Source: Candidatus Phosphoribacter hodrii (GTDB taxonomy: Bacteria > Actinomycetota > Actinomycetes > Actinomycetales > Dermatophilaceae). Taken from it: a stretch of DNA of 64,000 bases. Each line of letters opens with the position of its first letter. The first letter of the stretch is position 1. Where the stretch lies: assembly GCA_016707175.1 (NCBI GenBank), contig JADJIB010000003.1, positions 248,001 through 312,000 on the forward strand, read 5' to 3'. The notes below the pieces were generated by a model. It saw nothing but the letters and a program-made list of their open reading frames with translations, ran no database searches and was not told where the DNA came from. This document shows, piece after piece, positions 46,979-56,128 of the stretch. The translations under genes were made by a program, and so were the position numbers.

Positions 46979-47854
46979 TTCCAGCATGGCCAACGCCCCG
47001 GCCCCGACCAGCGCTCCCAACTCCTGGGCCGCGAAGAACGGCGCCCGCACGTGGCGATGCCAGGCCTCCAGCGCCGCCAACTCGCCGAGGTAGCGCAGGT
47101 TCTTGGCGACCATCCGGTTGGCGCTGCGGTAGTCGGCCGGCGAGCGATCGACGGTCATCGCCGGCGGCGGACCCACGACGACCAGCTTCCCCGGCCCGAC
47201 ATCCGAACGCAGCACCGAGCCCGCGGCCACCACCGACCCGAACCCGACCGTCACCGGCCCGACCGCTCCGCCCTGGCCGCCAAGAAAGACCGCGGGCTGG
47301 TCGAGCAGCACCCCGTGCACCACGTCGCCGAACAGTGACGGCGTCGTCTTGTCCCCGTCGGGCGTGAAGTTGAAATGGATGTAGCTCGACCCCACCTCGG
47401 AGTGATCGCGCCGCGAGGTCCCGCCAGACATGAGGCAGTCGCAGAAGTTGATCAGGCTCCCCAACGTGACGTAGGGCAGCAGGATCGTCTGTTTGAGACC
47501 GACCGTGTGCGCGGTGCTCGCCTGCTCCTCCAAGAGCGTCCCCTCGCGGGCATGCGCTCCCGACCCGAGCGAGGCGCCTTCCAGGAGAACGGTTTTGGCG
47601 GCATACCCCGCGGCGATCGACGCCCCGGGTCCGAGCCGCACGTCGATCGCGGTGACCGGGCCCTCCGCCCCGAGCGTGACGCCGGCCGAGATGACCGTCT
47701 CGGAGCCTGACACGCGACACCCGGGATGGATGGTCACCCCGCGGCCACTCACGCGGTCGGGGTCGACCTCCGGCCCGACGTGGACGGTGTCCGGCAGGGG
47801 CATCTGGACGCCCTTGGCGAGCAGGGCGGCGACCCCCGGCGACAGCGTGCTCAT
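46652..47854 (-). CDS. Left-handed beta-helix (hexapeptide-repeat) protein, DUF4954-like
   Basis: A 400-residue protein with isoleucine-patch hexapeptide repeats (GVTIHPGCRVSGSETVISAG, VRLGPGASIAAGYAAKTVLL, later VTVGFGSVVAAGSVLR) forming a beta-helix like acyl- and uridylyl-transferases. Between the helices is an insert with the motif CDCLMSGGTSRRDHSEVGSS. The C-terminal 140 residues are alpha-helical. It resembles proteins annotated as UDP-GlcNAc pyrophosphorylase-related. No nucleotide-binding loop is visible, so transfer activity is unproven. The start is ATG 47854. Confidence 0.68.
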   Translation of the reverse strand: MSTLSPGVAALLAKGVQMPLPDTVHVGPEVDPDRVSGRGVTIHPGCRVSGSETVISAGVTLGAEGPVTAIDVRLGPGASIAAGYAAKTVLLEGASLGSGAHAREGTLLEEQASTAHTVGLKQTILLPYVTLGSLINFCDCLMSGGTSRRDHSEVGSSYIHFNFTPDGDKTTPSLFGDVVHGVLLDQPAVFLGGQGGAVGPVTVGFGSVVAAGSVLRSDVGPGKLVVVGPPPAMTVDRSPADYRSANRMVAKNLRYLGELAALEAWHRHVRAPFFAAQELGALVGAGALAMLESARAERVSRLRAMLAKAPAENAAAATAREHLDEVCRVVTSAVGPPPAGVVDGLVGQAGSVGYLDAVRALDAGARADVVGWLGGSLDAAWAEVATLLPGVARLPRTPIA

Positions 47855-47990
47855 GACCAGCCAGTATGCCGCCCGCCGAGGGGGCCGTTGGAATCCCCCC
47901 AGCCGGGTCCGCTACGGTGGCGCGGGCACTGACGTCCGAGCAGCGACGAATCCGCTGCACGTGGTGCTCAGGAAAAGCAAGGGGTATGCC

Positions 47991-50887
47991 GTGGCAGCAG
48001 GGAAGGGCCGCAAGCTCGTCATCGTCGAGTCGCCGGCCAAGGCCAAGAAGATCGCCGAGTACCTCGGCGGTGACTTCGAGGTCGAAGCATCCGTCGGTCA
48101 CATCCGTGATCTGCCCAACCCGAGGGACCTCCCGCCGGACCTCAAGAAGGGGCCGTTCGGCAAGTTCGCCGTCGACGTCGACAACGGGTTCAAGCCGTAC
48201 TACGTGGTCGACGCGGACAAGCGCAAGAAGGTCGCCGACCTCAAACGCCTGCTCAAGGAGTCCGCCGAGCTCTACCTCGCCACCGATGAGGACCGCGAAG
48301 GCGAGGCGATCGCCTGGCGCCTGCTGGATGAGCTGAAGCCGCGGATCCCCGTCAAGCGCATGGTGTTCCACGAGATCACCAAGGAAGCCATCCAGCGCGC
48401 CGTCATCGACACCCGGGAGCTGGACACCCGGCTGGTCGATGCGCAGGAGACCCGCCGCATCCTCGACCGCCTCTACGGCTACGAGGTCTCGCCGGTGCTG
48501 TGGCGCAAGGTCCGCCAGGGTCTGTCGGCCGGTCGCGTGCAGTCGGTCGCGACGCGGATGGTCGTCGAGCGCGAACGCGAGCGGATGGCCTTCGTCGCCG
48601 CGTCCTACTGGGATGTCGAGGCCGAGGTCACCCCGAGGCCAGCCGCGAAGCCGTTCACTGCCCGCCTCACCGGCGTCGACGGCCGCAAGGTGGCCACCGG
48701 CCGTGACTTCGGCGACGACGGCCGGCTCAAGAAGTGCCGCCGTCCACCTCGACCGAGGCCGCCGCCCACGCGATCGCCGGCCGGTTGCGCGAAGCCGACG
48801 TCACCGTCACCGACGTCGCCGAGAAGCCCTACACCCGTCGCCCGGCCGCGCCGTTCACCACCTCGACGCTGCAGCAGGAGGCCTCCCGCAAGCTGCGGAT
48901 GTCGTCCAAGCACGCGATGCGCGTCGCCCAACGGCTCTACGAGAACGGCTACATCACCTATATGCGGACCGACTCGGTCACGCTCTCGGGTGCCGCGATC
49001 TCGGCCGCGCGACGCCAGGCCCGTGACCTCTACGGCGCCGACTACGTGCCCGCCTCGCCCCGTGTCTACTCGGCCAAGGTGAAGAACGCCCAGGAGGCCC
49101 ACGAGGCCATCCGCCCCGCCGGGGACCACTTCCGCACCCCGGCGCAGGTCGCAGGAGAGTTGCGCGGCGAGGACTTCGCGCTCTACGAGTTGATCTGGAA
49201 GCGCACGATCGCCTCCCAGATGACCGACGCGCGCGGCTCCACCGCGACCGTCAAACTCGGCGCCTCCTTGAGGCTGCCTGCCGCCGGTGTCGTCGAACTG
49301 TCGGCGAGCGGGACGGTCATCACCTTCCGTGGCTTCCTCGCGGCATACGAGGAAGGCGTCGACGAGGACCGCCTGGCCCGCGCCCGCGAGGACGAGGCCG
49401 AGCGCCGCCTCCCGCAGTTGGCCGTGGGCGTGCCGATGGAGGTGCTCGACGCGCAGGCGGACGGTCACGAGACCACGCCGCCGCCGCGTTTCACCGAGGC
49501 CACCCTCGTGAAGGCGATGGAGGAGAAGGGGATTGGTCGACCGAGCACCTACGCCTCCACGGTCGGCACCATCCAGGACCGCGGCTATGTGCGCACGCGC
49601 GGCTCGGCCCTCATCCCCACGTGGTTGGCGTTCGCGGTGACCCGCCTGCTCGAAGAGCACTTCACCGAGTTGGTGGACTACGACTTCACCGCCTCGATGG
49701 AGGAGGACCTCGACCGCATCGCCAACGGTGACGAGCACCGGGCGGAATGGCTGCGGCGGTTCTACTTCGGTGACGAAGCCTCGTCGGGCCAGGGGCTGCG
49801 CGAGCTCGTCGAAGACCTCGGCGAGATCGATGCCCGCGAGATTTCTACGATCCACCTCGGCGACGGGATGGTCGTGCGGGTCGGGCGCTACGGCCCGTAT
49901 GTCGAGGAGCTTCCCGTCGAGGGCTCGACGCCCCAGGGTGTGACCGAGATAGATCCGGCGACCCCTGCGGCCACGCCTCGACGAGCGACGATCACCGACG
50001 ACATCGCCCCCGACGAGATGACGCCGGCCAAGGCCCGCGAGTTGCTCGACGCCGCCGGCGACGACGGCCGGGTGCTCGGGAACGACCCGCTGACCGGCCA
50101 CGAGATCGTCGCCAAGGCGGGCCGATACGGCCCCTACGTCACCGAGGTCATCCCCGACCCGCTTGAGGCCGGCGCCGGGACCAAGCACGCCAAGAAGAAC
50201 GCCAAGGGCGCCAAGGACGTCAAGCCGCGGACGGCGTCGCTGTTCAAAGACATGGAGCTCGCCACGATCGAGCTGGACGTCGCCCTCAAGCTGCTCTCCC
50301 TGCCTCGCGTCGTCGGTCTCGACGCCGAAGGGGTCGAGATCACCGCGCAGAACGGCCGCTACGGCCCCTATCTCAAGCGCGGCACCGACTCCCGGTCCTT
50401 GGTGACGGAGGCGCAACTCTTCGACGTCACCCTCGAGGAGGCGCTGGCGATCTACGCCCAGCCCAAGACGCGGGGAGGCCGCACTGCCGCCGCGCCGTTG
50501 CGCGAGTTCGGTCCCGACCCCGTCTCCGGCCGTCCGATCGTCCTCAAGGACGGTCGCTTCGGGCCTTACGTCACCGATGGCGAGACCAACGCCACGCTGC
50601 GCAAGGCCGACGATCCGGCGACGATGCCCACCGAGCGCGCCCACGAGCTCATCGCCGAGAAGCGGGCCCGTGGTCCGGTCACCCGTAAGCGGGCCGCTCC
50701 GGCGCGCAAGGCGACGACCAAGACCGCCGCCAAGGCCACGACAGCCAAGACGACGGCAGCCAAGACGACCGCGCGCAAGACCGCGGCGACCAAGACGACC
50801 GCGGCCAAGACGACAGCGCGCAAGACCGCGGCCACGAAGACGACCGCTCGGGTCGCCAAGTCCACGGCACCTCGCGTCGCAGACTGA
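47991..50887 (+). CDS. topA: DNA topoisomerase I, frame broken twice at about 48733-48757
   Basis: Essential type IA topoisomerase that relaxes negative supercoils. The protein begins GKGRKLVIVESPAKAKKIAE (Toprim domain) with ATDEDREGEAIAW, and has the active-site Tyr in YITYMRTDSVTLSG and a basic tail of repeated KTTA/RKTA units (about 50,700-50,870). Near 48733 the frame changes at RLKK and again 20 bases later. Removing one A and one C gives LKSAAVHLDEAAAHAIAGRL, so about 964 residues. Because the gene is essential, these are almost surely sequence errors. GTG 47991 has AAGGGG six bases upstream, the spacer being one GTATGCCG copy. Confidence 0.93.
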
Positions 50888-51131
50888 GGTCGTCCGGGAG
50901 TATGCCGTCCGGCCACCTCCCGCCCGAATCTCGGCTTGCAGCAACAGGACTCGTCGTCCCGCGAGGCCATTTGCCGAACGTTAATCCACGGTTCAACGAC
51001 CAGGGCTACCCGCGTGTGGGTTCGCGAGTAACCTGAGGAGGTTGGCCAGAGTCGCCCGATCGTTGACCGGACGGCATACGAGCGTTCGCACCTCCGTGAG
51101 GCGGTGGACCGAGCGCGAGTGAGGAGGAACC

Positions 51132-51626
51132 ATGGCGCGTGATCTGCGACCGAAGGACCTGCGATCTCTGGACCCCCTGACCACTGATCAGGTCACCCAG
51201 GCCGCTCGGTTGCACGCCTGCCTGCAGGCCCACCACGGTGAGTGGGGCCACTGGGAGGGCGGCAAGGTCGGAGCCGACGGGGCGCAGACCCCTCATCGCG
51301 TCATCCTCACGCCGATTGCGCAGGAGACCTACGACTGGCTGCTGACCTCAGGGGTCATGCCGGACTTCAACTGGCTGGCGTGGCCGGCCAAGCGTGAGTT
51401 GGTCCAAGGCAACGTGTCGACGTTGGAGCCCGACGTCGCCCGGGCGTTGCTCACGGCCCTCATCGTGCAGGAGCACTCGTCCGACGGGTCGCTGCTGGGG
51501 ATCTTCCGGCACGGGATCATCACCAACCTGCTCGGGGTCCTCGGCACCAGCCCGCACGACCCTGAGCCCGAGGCGACCCTAGACCCGGTTGACGACGGCC
51601 ACCCGCTGGTCCTGGAACCCATCTGA
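51132..51626 (+). CDS. Hypothetical protein, DUF6508-like
   Basis: A 164-residue soluble protein. The segment SGVMPDFNWLAWPAKRELVQ followed by ARALLTALIVQEHSSDGSLL and GIFRHGIITNLL matches the pattern of DUF6508 proteins as I remember it (hydrophobic DFNW core, then LLTALI and a G-I/V-I-xx-LL segment). ATG 51132 has GAGGAGG upstream. The function is unknown, and neighbouring genes give no clear hint. Confidence 0.65.
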   Translation: MARDLRPKDLRSLDPLTTDQVTQAARLHACLQAHHGEWGHWEGGKVGADGAQTPHRVILTPIAQETYDWLLTSGVMPDFNWLAWPAKRELVQGNVSTLEPDVARALLTALIVQEHSSDGSLLGIFRHGIITNLLGVLGTSPHDPEPEATLDPVDDGHPLVLEPI

Positions 51627-51762
51627 CCCAGCAGACGGCTGGGTGGCGGCATACCCCTGCGTGGGTACTACGACCAAAGCCCGATGGCGGCTGCCCGCGC
51701 TCCTGGCGCACCTTTAAGTCGTGGCCGGACCACCCCGGCCCACCACCTGAAGGGAACCCACC

Positions 51763-52307
51763 ATGAAGCGCATCGTTATGGCGATCGCAGCAACGGCGGC
51801 AGTCGTGCCCGCAGCCCTGGGATTGCTCGGCAACGAATCGTTCGCCCAGTCGTTGCCCACCGCAGTCCCGGCCTCAGTGCAACTCGTCAGCAGCTCGTCG
51901 AGCACTCCAGCGGGGACCGCTGACGACAACGGCGGCGACCGGCCGCGCACCTCCACCTCATCGAGCACGAGCGCCTCGTCCTCGGCGGCGACCGGCCGCG
52001 CACCTCCACCTCGTCGTCGAGCACCTCGTCCTCGAGCACGACCGGATCGTCGTCGAGCACCTCGTCCCGGTCATCCTCGAGCGCCTCGACCAGCTCGTCC
52101 TCCTCCACCTCCGACGACTCGGACAACTTCGACGACAACTCGGGCTCCAGCTCGGACGACAACTCGGGCTCTGGCTCGGGCTCTGGCTCCGGCTCGGACG
52201 ACAACTCGGGCTCGGGTTCGGGTTCCTCGGGCGGCGGCAGCGATGATGGTTCTGGCCACGACTCCGGTGACGACAGCGGCTCCGGTGGCCACGGCTCCGA
52301 CGACTGA
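51763..52307 (+). CDS. Secreted Ser/Asp/Gly-rich protein with frame-breaking duplication
   Basis: From ATG 51763 (AAGGGAACC upstream) there is a signal peptide (MKRIVMAIAATAAVVPAALG; cleavage probably after SFA) and about 25 ordinary residues. A low-complexity tail follows. A 53-base tandem duplication (51931-52036) shifts the frame. Read in the other frame, the tail is SSSTSSS, DDNSGSGSGSGSGSDDNSG and DDGSGHDSGDDSGSGGHG and stops at TGA 52307, four bases before the kinase gene. Collapsing one copy gives 163 residues. An acidic secreted tail could bind calcium or act as a spacer; the function is unknown. Confidence 0.7.
51931..52036. repeat. 53-bp tandem duplication in the secreted protein gene
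   Basis: GGCGGCGACCGGCCGCGCAC starts at 51931 and again at 51984. The copies continue alike through the Ser codons with several differences. The 53-base period is not a multiple of three, so the second copy is read in a different frame. Confidence 0.75.
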
Positions 52308-52310
52308 AAG

Positions 52311-53747
52311 GTGCGAACGCTGACCGCGTCATCGACACCATGGGTGGGCGCCGAGGGCACTTCGTCCCCGGCGCCCGCCGCGGGCTGGGTCACCCTCGCC
52401 GACGGACAACCCGGCGAGCGCGCCCAGGCCTTGCCCACCCCAGGACGCACGCTCGCCCAACTCGTCATCGCTGCGTTGATCGTGTTGGGCCTGGTCCTGG
52501 TCGGCACGTCCTTCGCGGCCAGCCGCCTGGCTGAGCGCGAGGCGGTCAACGACGCGGCGCACACCGCAAATCTGCTGGCGCAGGCGGTCATCCAGCCGGC
52601 CCTCACCGACGCCCTCGTGGCCGGCGACCCGGCCGCGTTCGCCGCCTTCGACCGAGTCGTCAGGGACAGCGTCCTGCCCAACAACATCGTCAGAGTCAAG
52701 CTGTGGCACCCGGACGGCACCATCGTCTATGCCGATGAGACCAGGCTGGTCGGTCAGAAGTTCACCCTCGACCCCGAGCAGCTCGAAGTCTTGACCGTCC
52801 CGCAGACCCGGGCCGAAGTCTCCGAGCTGGATCGGTCGGAGAACGAGTTCGAGCGTTACGGCGGCAAGCTGCTCGAGGTCTATCGGCCGGTCTGGACCCC
52901 GGGCGGTGAAGCGTTGCTCTTCGAGGTCTACGGCGCCTACGCCCCGGTCGCTGAACGGACAAACGACCTCTGGCGGGGGTTGGCCGGGCTGCTCGCCAGC
53001 AGCCTGCTGCTGCTGTTCGTGCTCATGACCCCGATCCTGTGGAAGGTCCTCGACCGGCTCGGACAGGCGCATGCCCACCGCGAAGACCTGCTGCGCCGCG
53101 CCGTTGACGCCTCCGACGAGGAGCGCCGCCGGATCGCTGCGACCCTGCACGACGGCCCGGTCCAGGAACTTGTCGCCAGCTCGCTCGTCGTGGCCGGAGC
53201 CGCCGAACAAGCCAGCTCGGCCGGCCAGGCCCAGCTCGCCGACGACATCCGTGAAGCCGGCGGGACGGTTCGAGGGAGCATCGCCAGCCTTCGCTCGCTG
53301 TTGGTCGACCTGTATCCGGACCGGCTCGCCGACGCGGGACTGGCCGCCGCCGTGGACGACCTCGGGGGTCCGCTGCGCTCGCGTGGCACCACGGTGACCA
53401 TCGATCTGGACCCGGTCGCCGTGGCCCAGCTCGACGAGGAGTCGACCCGGTTGATCTACCGCGTGACCCGGGAGTGCCTGCGTAACGTCGCCAAGCACGC
53501 CGGTGCCTGCACCGTCTCGGTGACGCTCGCGCCTGCGGGGCAAGGGCGGCATACCGAGTTGCTCATCGTTGACAACGGCGTCGGGTTCGACGTCGCAGCA
53601 AGCCGCGCCCGACATGGCCACTTCGGCCTGCGGGTGCTCACCGACCTCGCCGAAGGCGCCGGAGCCGTGCTCCAGGTCGCCTCGGCCCCTGGAGCAGGCA
53701 CACGTTGGCGCCTGCTCCTGCCCGACCAGCCTGGAGGTATGCCGTGA
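52311..53747 (+). CDS. NarL-type sensor histidine kinase
   Basis: A 478-residue membrane kinase. A polar N-terminus is followed by membrane helix one (about residues 48-70), an extracellular sensor domain (about 75-215), helix two (about 222-245), the HisKA_3 dimer domain with phosphoacceptor His in RRRIAATLHDGPVQEL, and an HATPase domain (RVTRECLRNVAKHAGA; LIVDNGVGFD; GHFGLRVLTDLAEGAGA). It starts at GTG 52311, or a later in-frame start. It is translationally coupled to the response regulator. The secreted acidic protein upstream is in the same operon and may be its target or ligand partner; that is inference. Confidence 0.9.
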   Translation: MRTLTASSTPWVGAEGTSSPAPAAGWVTLADGQPGERAQALPTPGRTLAQLVIAALIVLGLVLVGTSFAASRLAEREAVNDAAHTANLLAQAVIQPALTDALVAGDPAAFAAFDRVVRDSVLPNNIVRVKLWHPDGTIVYADETRLVGQKFTLDPEQLEVLTVPQTRAEVSELDRSENEFERYGGKLLEVYRPVWTPGGEALLFEVYGAYAPVAERTNDLWRGLAGLLASSLLLLFVLMTPILWKVLDRLGQAHAHREDLLRRAVDASDEERRRIAATLHDGPVQELVASSLVVAGAAEQASSAGQAQLADDIREAGGTVRGSIASLRSLLVDLYPDRLADAGLAAAVDDLGGPLRSRGTTVTIDLDPVAVAQLDEESTRLIYRVTRECLRNVAKHAGACTVSVTLAPAGQGRHTELLIVDNGVGFDVAASRARHGHFGLRVLTDLAEGAGAVLQVASAPGAGTRWRLLLPDQPGGMP

Positions 53748-54493
53748 TCGCCACTCCCGTCTCCCCGCCGAGCGCCGTACCCCCGACCGGTCGCCGCTCG
53801 ACGACCAGCGCGCCCGCGCCCGCGTCAACGGCCGCGCCGACGACCGGAGGGACGACCGGCGGGGCGACCCGGGCGACAACCGTCGTCCTCGTCGATGACC
53901 ACCGATTGGTCCGCGCTGGGTTGCGCGGCATCATCGACGCGGCCCCCGACCTGACTGTCGTCGGGGAGGCCGCCGACGGTGCGGAGGCCCTCGCCGTTGT
54001 GCGAGCCACCCAGCCCGACGTCGTCCTCATGGACCTGTCGATGCCGGGCATCGACGGGATCGAGGGGACCGCCCGCCTGCGGGACTCCGGTGAGGAGACC
54101 AGGGTTGTCGTGCTCACGTCGTTCGTCGAGCATGAGCGGGTGACCGCAGCGTTGGCGGCCGGGGCCGTCGGCTATCTGCTCAAGGACAGCGACCCTCGCG
54201 ACGTCCTTGAAGCGATCCGCTCCGCCGCCGCCGGGTACGCCCCCCTGGATGCCCGAGTGACGCGGGCGCTGCTGCCGAGCGCCAAGCCGGTTGATCCGGC
54301 CGCGGCGCTGAGCGTGCGGGAGCGGGAGGTGTTGGTGCTCGTCGCCCAGGGCATGGCCAACAAGCAGGTCGCTCGAGCCCTGGGGATCTCCGAACGCACC
54401 GTGAAGGCCCACCTGGGCAACGTCTTCCGGCACATCGGCGTGGCCGATCGCACCAGCGCCGCGCTGTGGGCCCGCGACCACAACGTCGGCTAG
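53744..54493 (+). CDS. NarL/FixJ-family response regulator
   Basis: A 249-residue regulator. After about 45 low-complexity Pro/Ala/Thr residues comes the receiver (VVLVDDHRLVRAGL; phosphoacceptor in VVLMDLSMPGIDG; Lys in YLLKDSDPRD), then a LuxR-type helix-turn-helix (LSVREREVLVLVAQGMANKQ and VARALGISERTVKAHLGNVF). GTG 53744 overlaps the kinase stop by four bases. The low-complexity start suggests that translation may begin further in, but no better start with a ribosome site is visible. Confidence 0.9.
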   Translation: MIATPVSPPSAVPPTGRRSTTSAPAPASTAAPTTGGTTGGATRATTVVLVDDHRLVRAGLRGIIDAAPDLTVVGEAADGAEALAVVRATQPDVVLMDLSMPGIDGIEGTARLRDSGEETRVVVLTSFVEHERVTAALAAGAVGYLLKDSDPRDVLEAIRSAAAGYAPLDARVTRALLPSAKPVDPAAALSVREREVLVLVAQGMANKQVARALGISERTVKAHLGNVFRHIGVADRTSAALWARDHNVG

Positions 54494-54549
54494 CACGCCT
54501 GCGTGAGGCACCAAGGCGAGGCGGGCGGCATACAGTGCGGGGAACGGAC

Positions 54550-54580
54550 TTGACCCTCACCCGACGTGAGCCGCGACGCT
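54550..54580 (+). promoter_or_regulatory. MerR-type promoter of the TipAS-domain regulator
   Basis: TTGACC (54550-54555) is followed, after 19 bases, by GACGCT (54575-54580). The spacer contains the inverted pair CTCAC-CCGAC-GTGAG (54556-54570). A 19-base spacer with a central dyad is the hallmark of MerR-activated promoters. The -10 box is poor. ATG 54588 lies seven bases later, so the transcript may be leaderless. Confidence 0.5.
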
Positions 54581-54587
54581 GGTTCGC

Positions 54588-55397
54588 ATGACGACGAAGG
54601 CACCCACTGTGACGGGCGAACCCACCGAGACCACCTTCACGGTGGGCCAGGTGGCCGACCTGCTCGGGGTGACGGTGCGGACGCTGCACCACTACGACGG
54701 GATCGGGTTGGTCGTGCCGAGCGAGCGCTCGCGCGCGGGCTATCGGCTCTACACCACTGCTGACCTCACCCGCTTGCAGCACGTCGTCGTCTACCGCCGG
54801 TTGGAGTTCCCGCTCGAGCAGATCGCCACCTTGCTCGAGGAGGGCGCCACCGATCCGCGGGCCAGCGCCGAGCACTTGCGTCGGCAGCGGGCCGCGGTCC
54901 TGACGCGGCTGGACGAGTTGCGGGACCTCGTCACGGCCATCGACACCGCTCTGGAGGCAACGATGAACGACCGACCCGCAACCCGCGAGGAGATGAGAGA
55001 CCTGTTCGGCGACGGGTTCTCCGACGACTACCAGGCCGAGGCGCAGGAACGGTGGGGTGAGACGGCGGCGTGGAAGCAGTCCGCGGCCCGGACCGCGCGC
55101 TACACCAAGGCCGACTGGGTCGAGGTCAAGGCAGAGATGGCGGCCGTCGGGGAGGGTTTCGCGGCGGCTATGGACGCCGGTATGCCGCCCACCAGCGAGG
55201 CTGCGATGGACGCCGCCGAGGCGCATCGGGCGTCGATCGAGCGCTTCTACGACTGTTCGTCGCTGATGCATCGAGGGCTGGCCGACATGTACCTCGCCGA
55301 CCCCCGGTTCACCAAGACCTACGAAGACATCAGGGTGGGGATGGCGCAGTTTGTGCACGACGCCATCTACGCCAACTCCGCCCGCCGCGACGCGTGA
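54588..55397 (+). CDS. MerR-family regulator with TipAS antibiotic-binding domain
   Basis: A 269-residue protein. The MerR helix-turn-helix is at the N-terminus (TVGQVADLLGVTVRTLHHYD, then GLVVPSERSRAGYRLYTTAD), followed by a coiled-coil, and a TipAS domain (about residues 140-265: ERWGETAAWKQSAARTARYT ... FYDCSSLMHRGLADMYLADP). TipA proteins sense thiopeptide antibiotics and activate their own promoters. The single Cys at YDCS is near the position where TipA binds drug covalently. Dyad and spacer length upstream fit autoactivation. Confidence 0.9.
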   Translation: MTTKAPTVTGEPTETTFTVGQVADLLGVTVRTLHHYDGIGLVVPSERSRAGYRLYTTADLTRLQHVVVYRRLEFPLEQIATLLEEGATDPRASAEHLRRQRAAVLTRLDELRDLVTAIDTALEATMNDRPATREEMRDLFGDGFSDDYQAEAQERWGETAAWKQSAARTARYTKADWVEVKAEMAAVGEGFAAAMDAGMPPTSEAAMDAAEAHRASIERFYDCSSLMHRGLADMYLADPRFTKTYEDIRVGMAQFVHDAIYANSARRDA

Positions 55398-55398
55398 T

Positions 55399-55453
55399 GC
55401 CGGGTCGAGGTATTCGGCCGTCACCTGGCGATGGCGGAATACCTCGACCCGGC
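55399..55453. repeat. Palindromic dispersed repeat, copy C
   Basis: Perfect 17-base arms, GCCGGGTCGAGGTATTC (55399-55415) and its complement (55437-55453), with the asymmetrical centre in the same orientation as copy A. It directly follows the stop of the MerR/TipAS gene and may act as its terminator. Confidence 0.82.
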
Positions 55454-55486
55454 AAGATGTCGGATTGAGCATCTAGGCTCTGGCAC

Positions 55487-56128
55487 GTGAGCCATCCCTC
55501 GACGACGACGCCCCGCCTGGGGCTGTTCGTCGCCTTCGAGGGGGGCGATGGGGCCGGGAAGTCCACCCAGGTGCGGCTGCTCGCGCAGGCCCTCAGCGAC
55601 GCAGGCCGCGAAGTCGTCGTCACTCGCCAGCCCGGAGGCACGCCCCTGGGCAGCGCGATCCGCGACCTCGTCCTGCACGGCGGGCACGTCTCGCCGCGCG
55701 CCGAGGCCCTGCTGTATGCCGCCGACAAGGCTCACCATGTCGACGAACTCATCCGCCCGACCCTCGAACGCGGCGTCGATGTGCTCACCGACCGCTACAC
55801 CGACTCCTCGATCGCCTATCAGGGTGCCGGGCGCGATCTGGGGCCCCAGGAGATCCACGAGCTGCTGGTCTGGGCGGTCGCCGGGCTGTTCCCCGACCTG
55901 ACGATCGTCGTCGACGTGCCAGCAGCCGTGGGCCGAGCCCGCCGCGGATCCGTCCACGACCGCATCGAGTCCGAAGGCGACGATTTCCACGAGCGGGTCC
56001 GCCAGCACTTCCTGGACCTGGCCGCGGCCGCCCCGCAGCGCTACCTCGTGTTGGACGGCACCGCTGATCCGGCCGACCTGCATGCCCAGGTCGTCGCCCG
56101 CCTGCGCGCCGAGGGGGTCGCCCTGTGA
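55487..56128 (+). CDS. tmk: Thymidylate kinase
   Basis: Phosphorylates dTMP to dTDP for DNA synthesis. The 213-residue protein has the P-loop FVAFEGGDGAGKSTQVRLL, the DRY motif in VLTDRYTDSSIAYQGAGRDL, and the LID region RARRGSVHDRIESEGDDFH. GTG 55487 is the start. Its stop overlaps the holB start by four bases. This tmk-holB order is standard in actinobacteria. Confidence 0.95.
   Translation: MSHPSTTTPRLGLFVAFEGGDGAGKSTQVRLLAQALSDAGREVVVTRQPGGTPLGSAIRDLVLHGGHVSPRAEALLYAADKAHHVDELIRPTLERGVDVLTDRYTDSSIAYQGAGRDLGPQEIHELLVWAVAGLFPDLTIVVDVPAAVGRARRGSVHDRIESEGDDFHERVRQHFLDLAAAAPQRYLVLDGTADPADLHAQVVARLRAEGVAL

Noticed and set aside
47991..50887. topA as a pseudogene
   Set aside because: It is essential and all motifs are intact once two single-base insertions are removed; an alternative gene is not expected.
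48605..50944. Antisense frame opposite topA containing Gly/Leu/Arg repeats
   Set aside because: It merely mirrors the KTTA-repeat tail of TopA and the rest of the essential gene.
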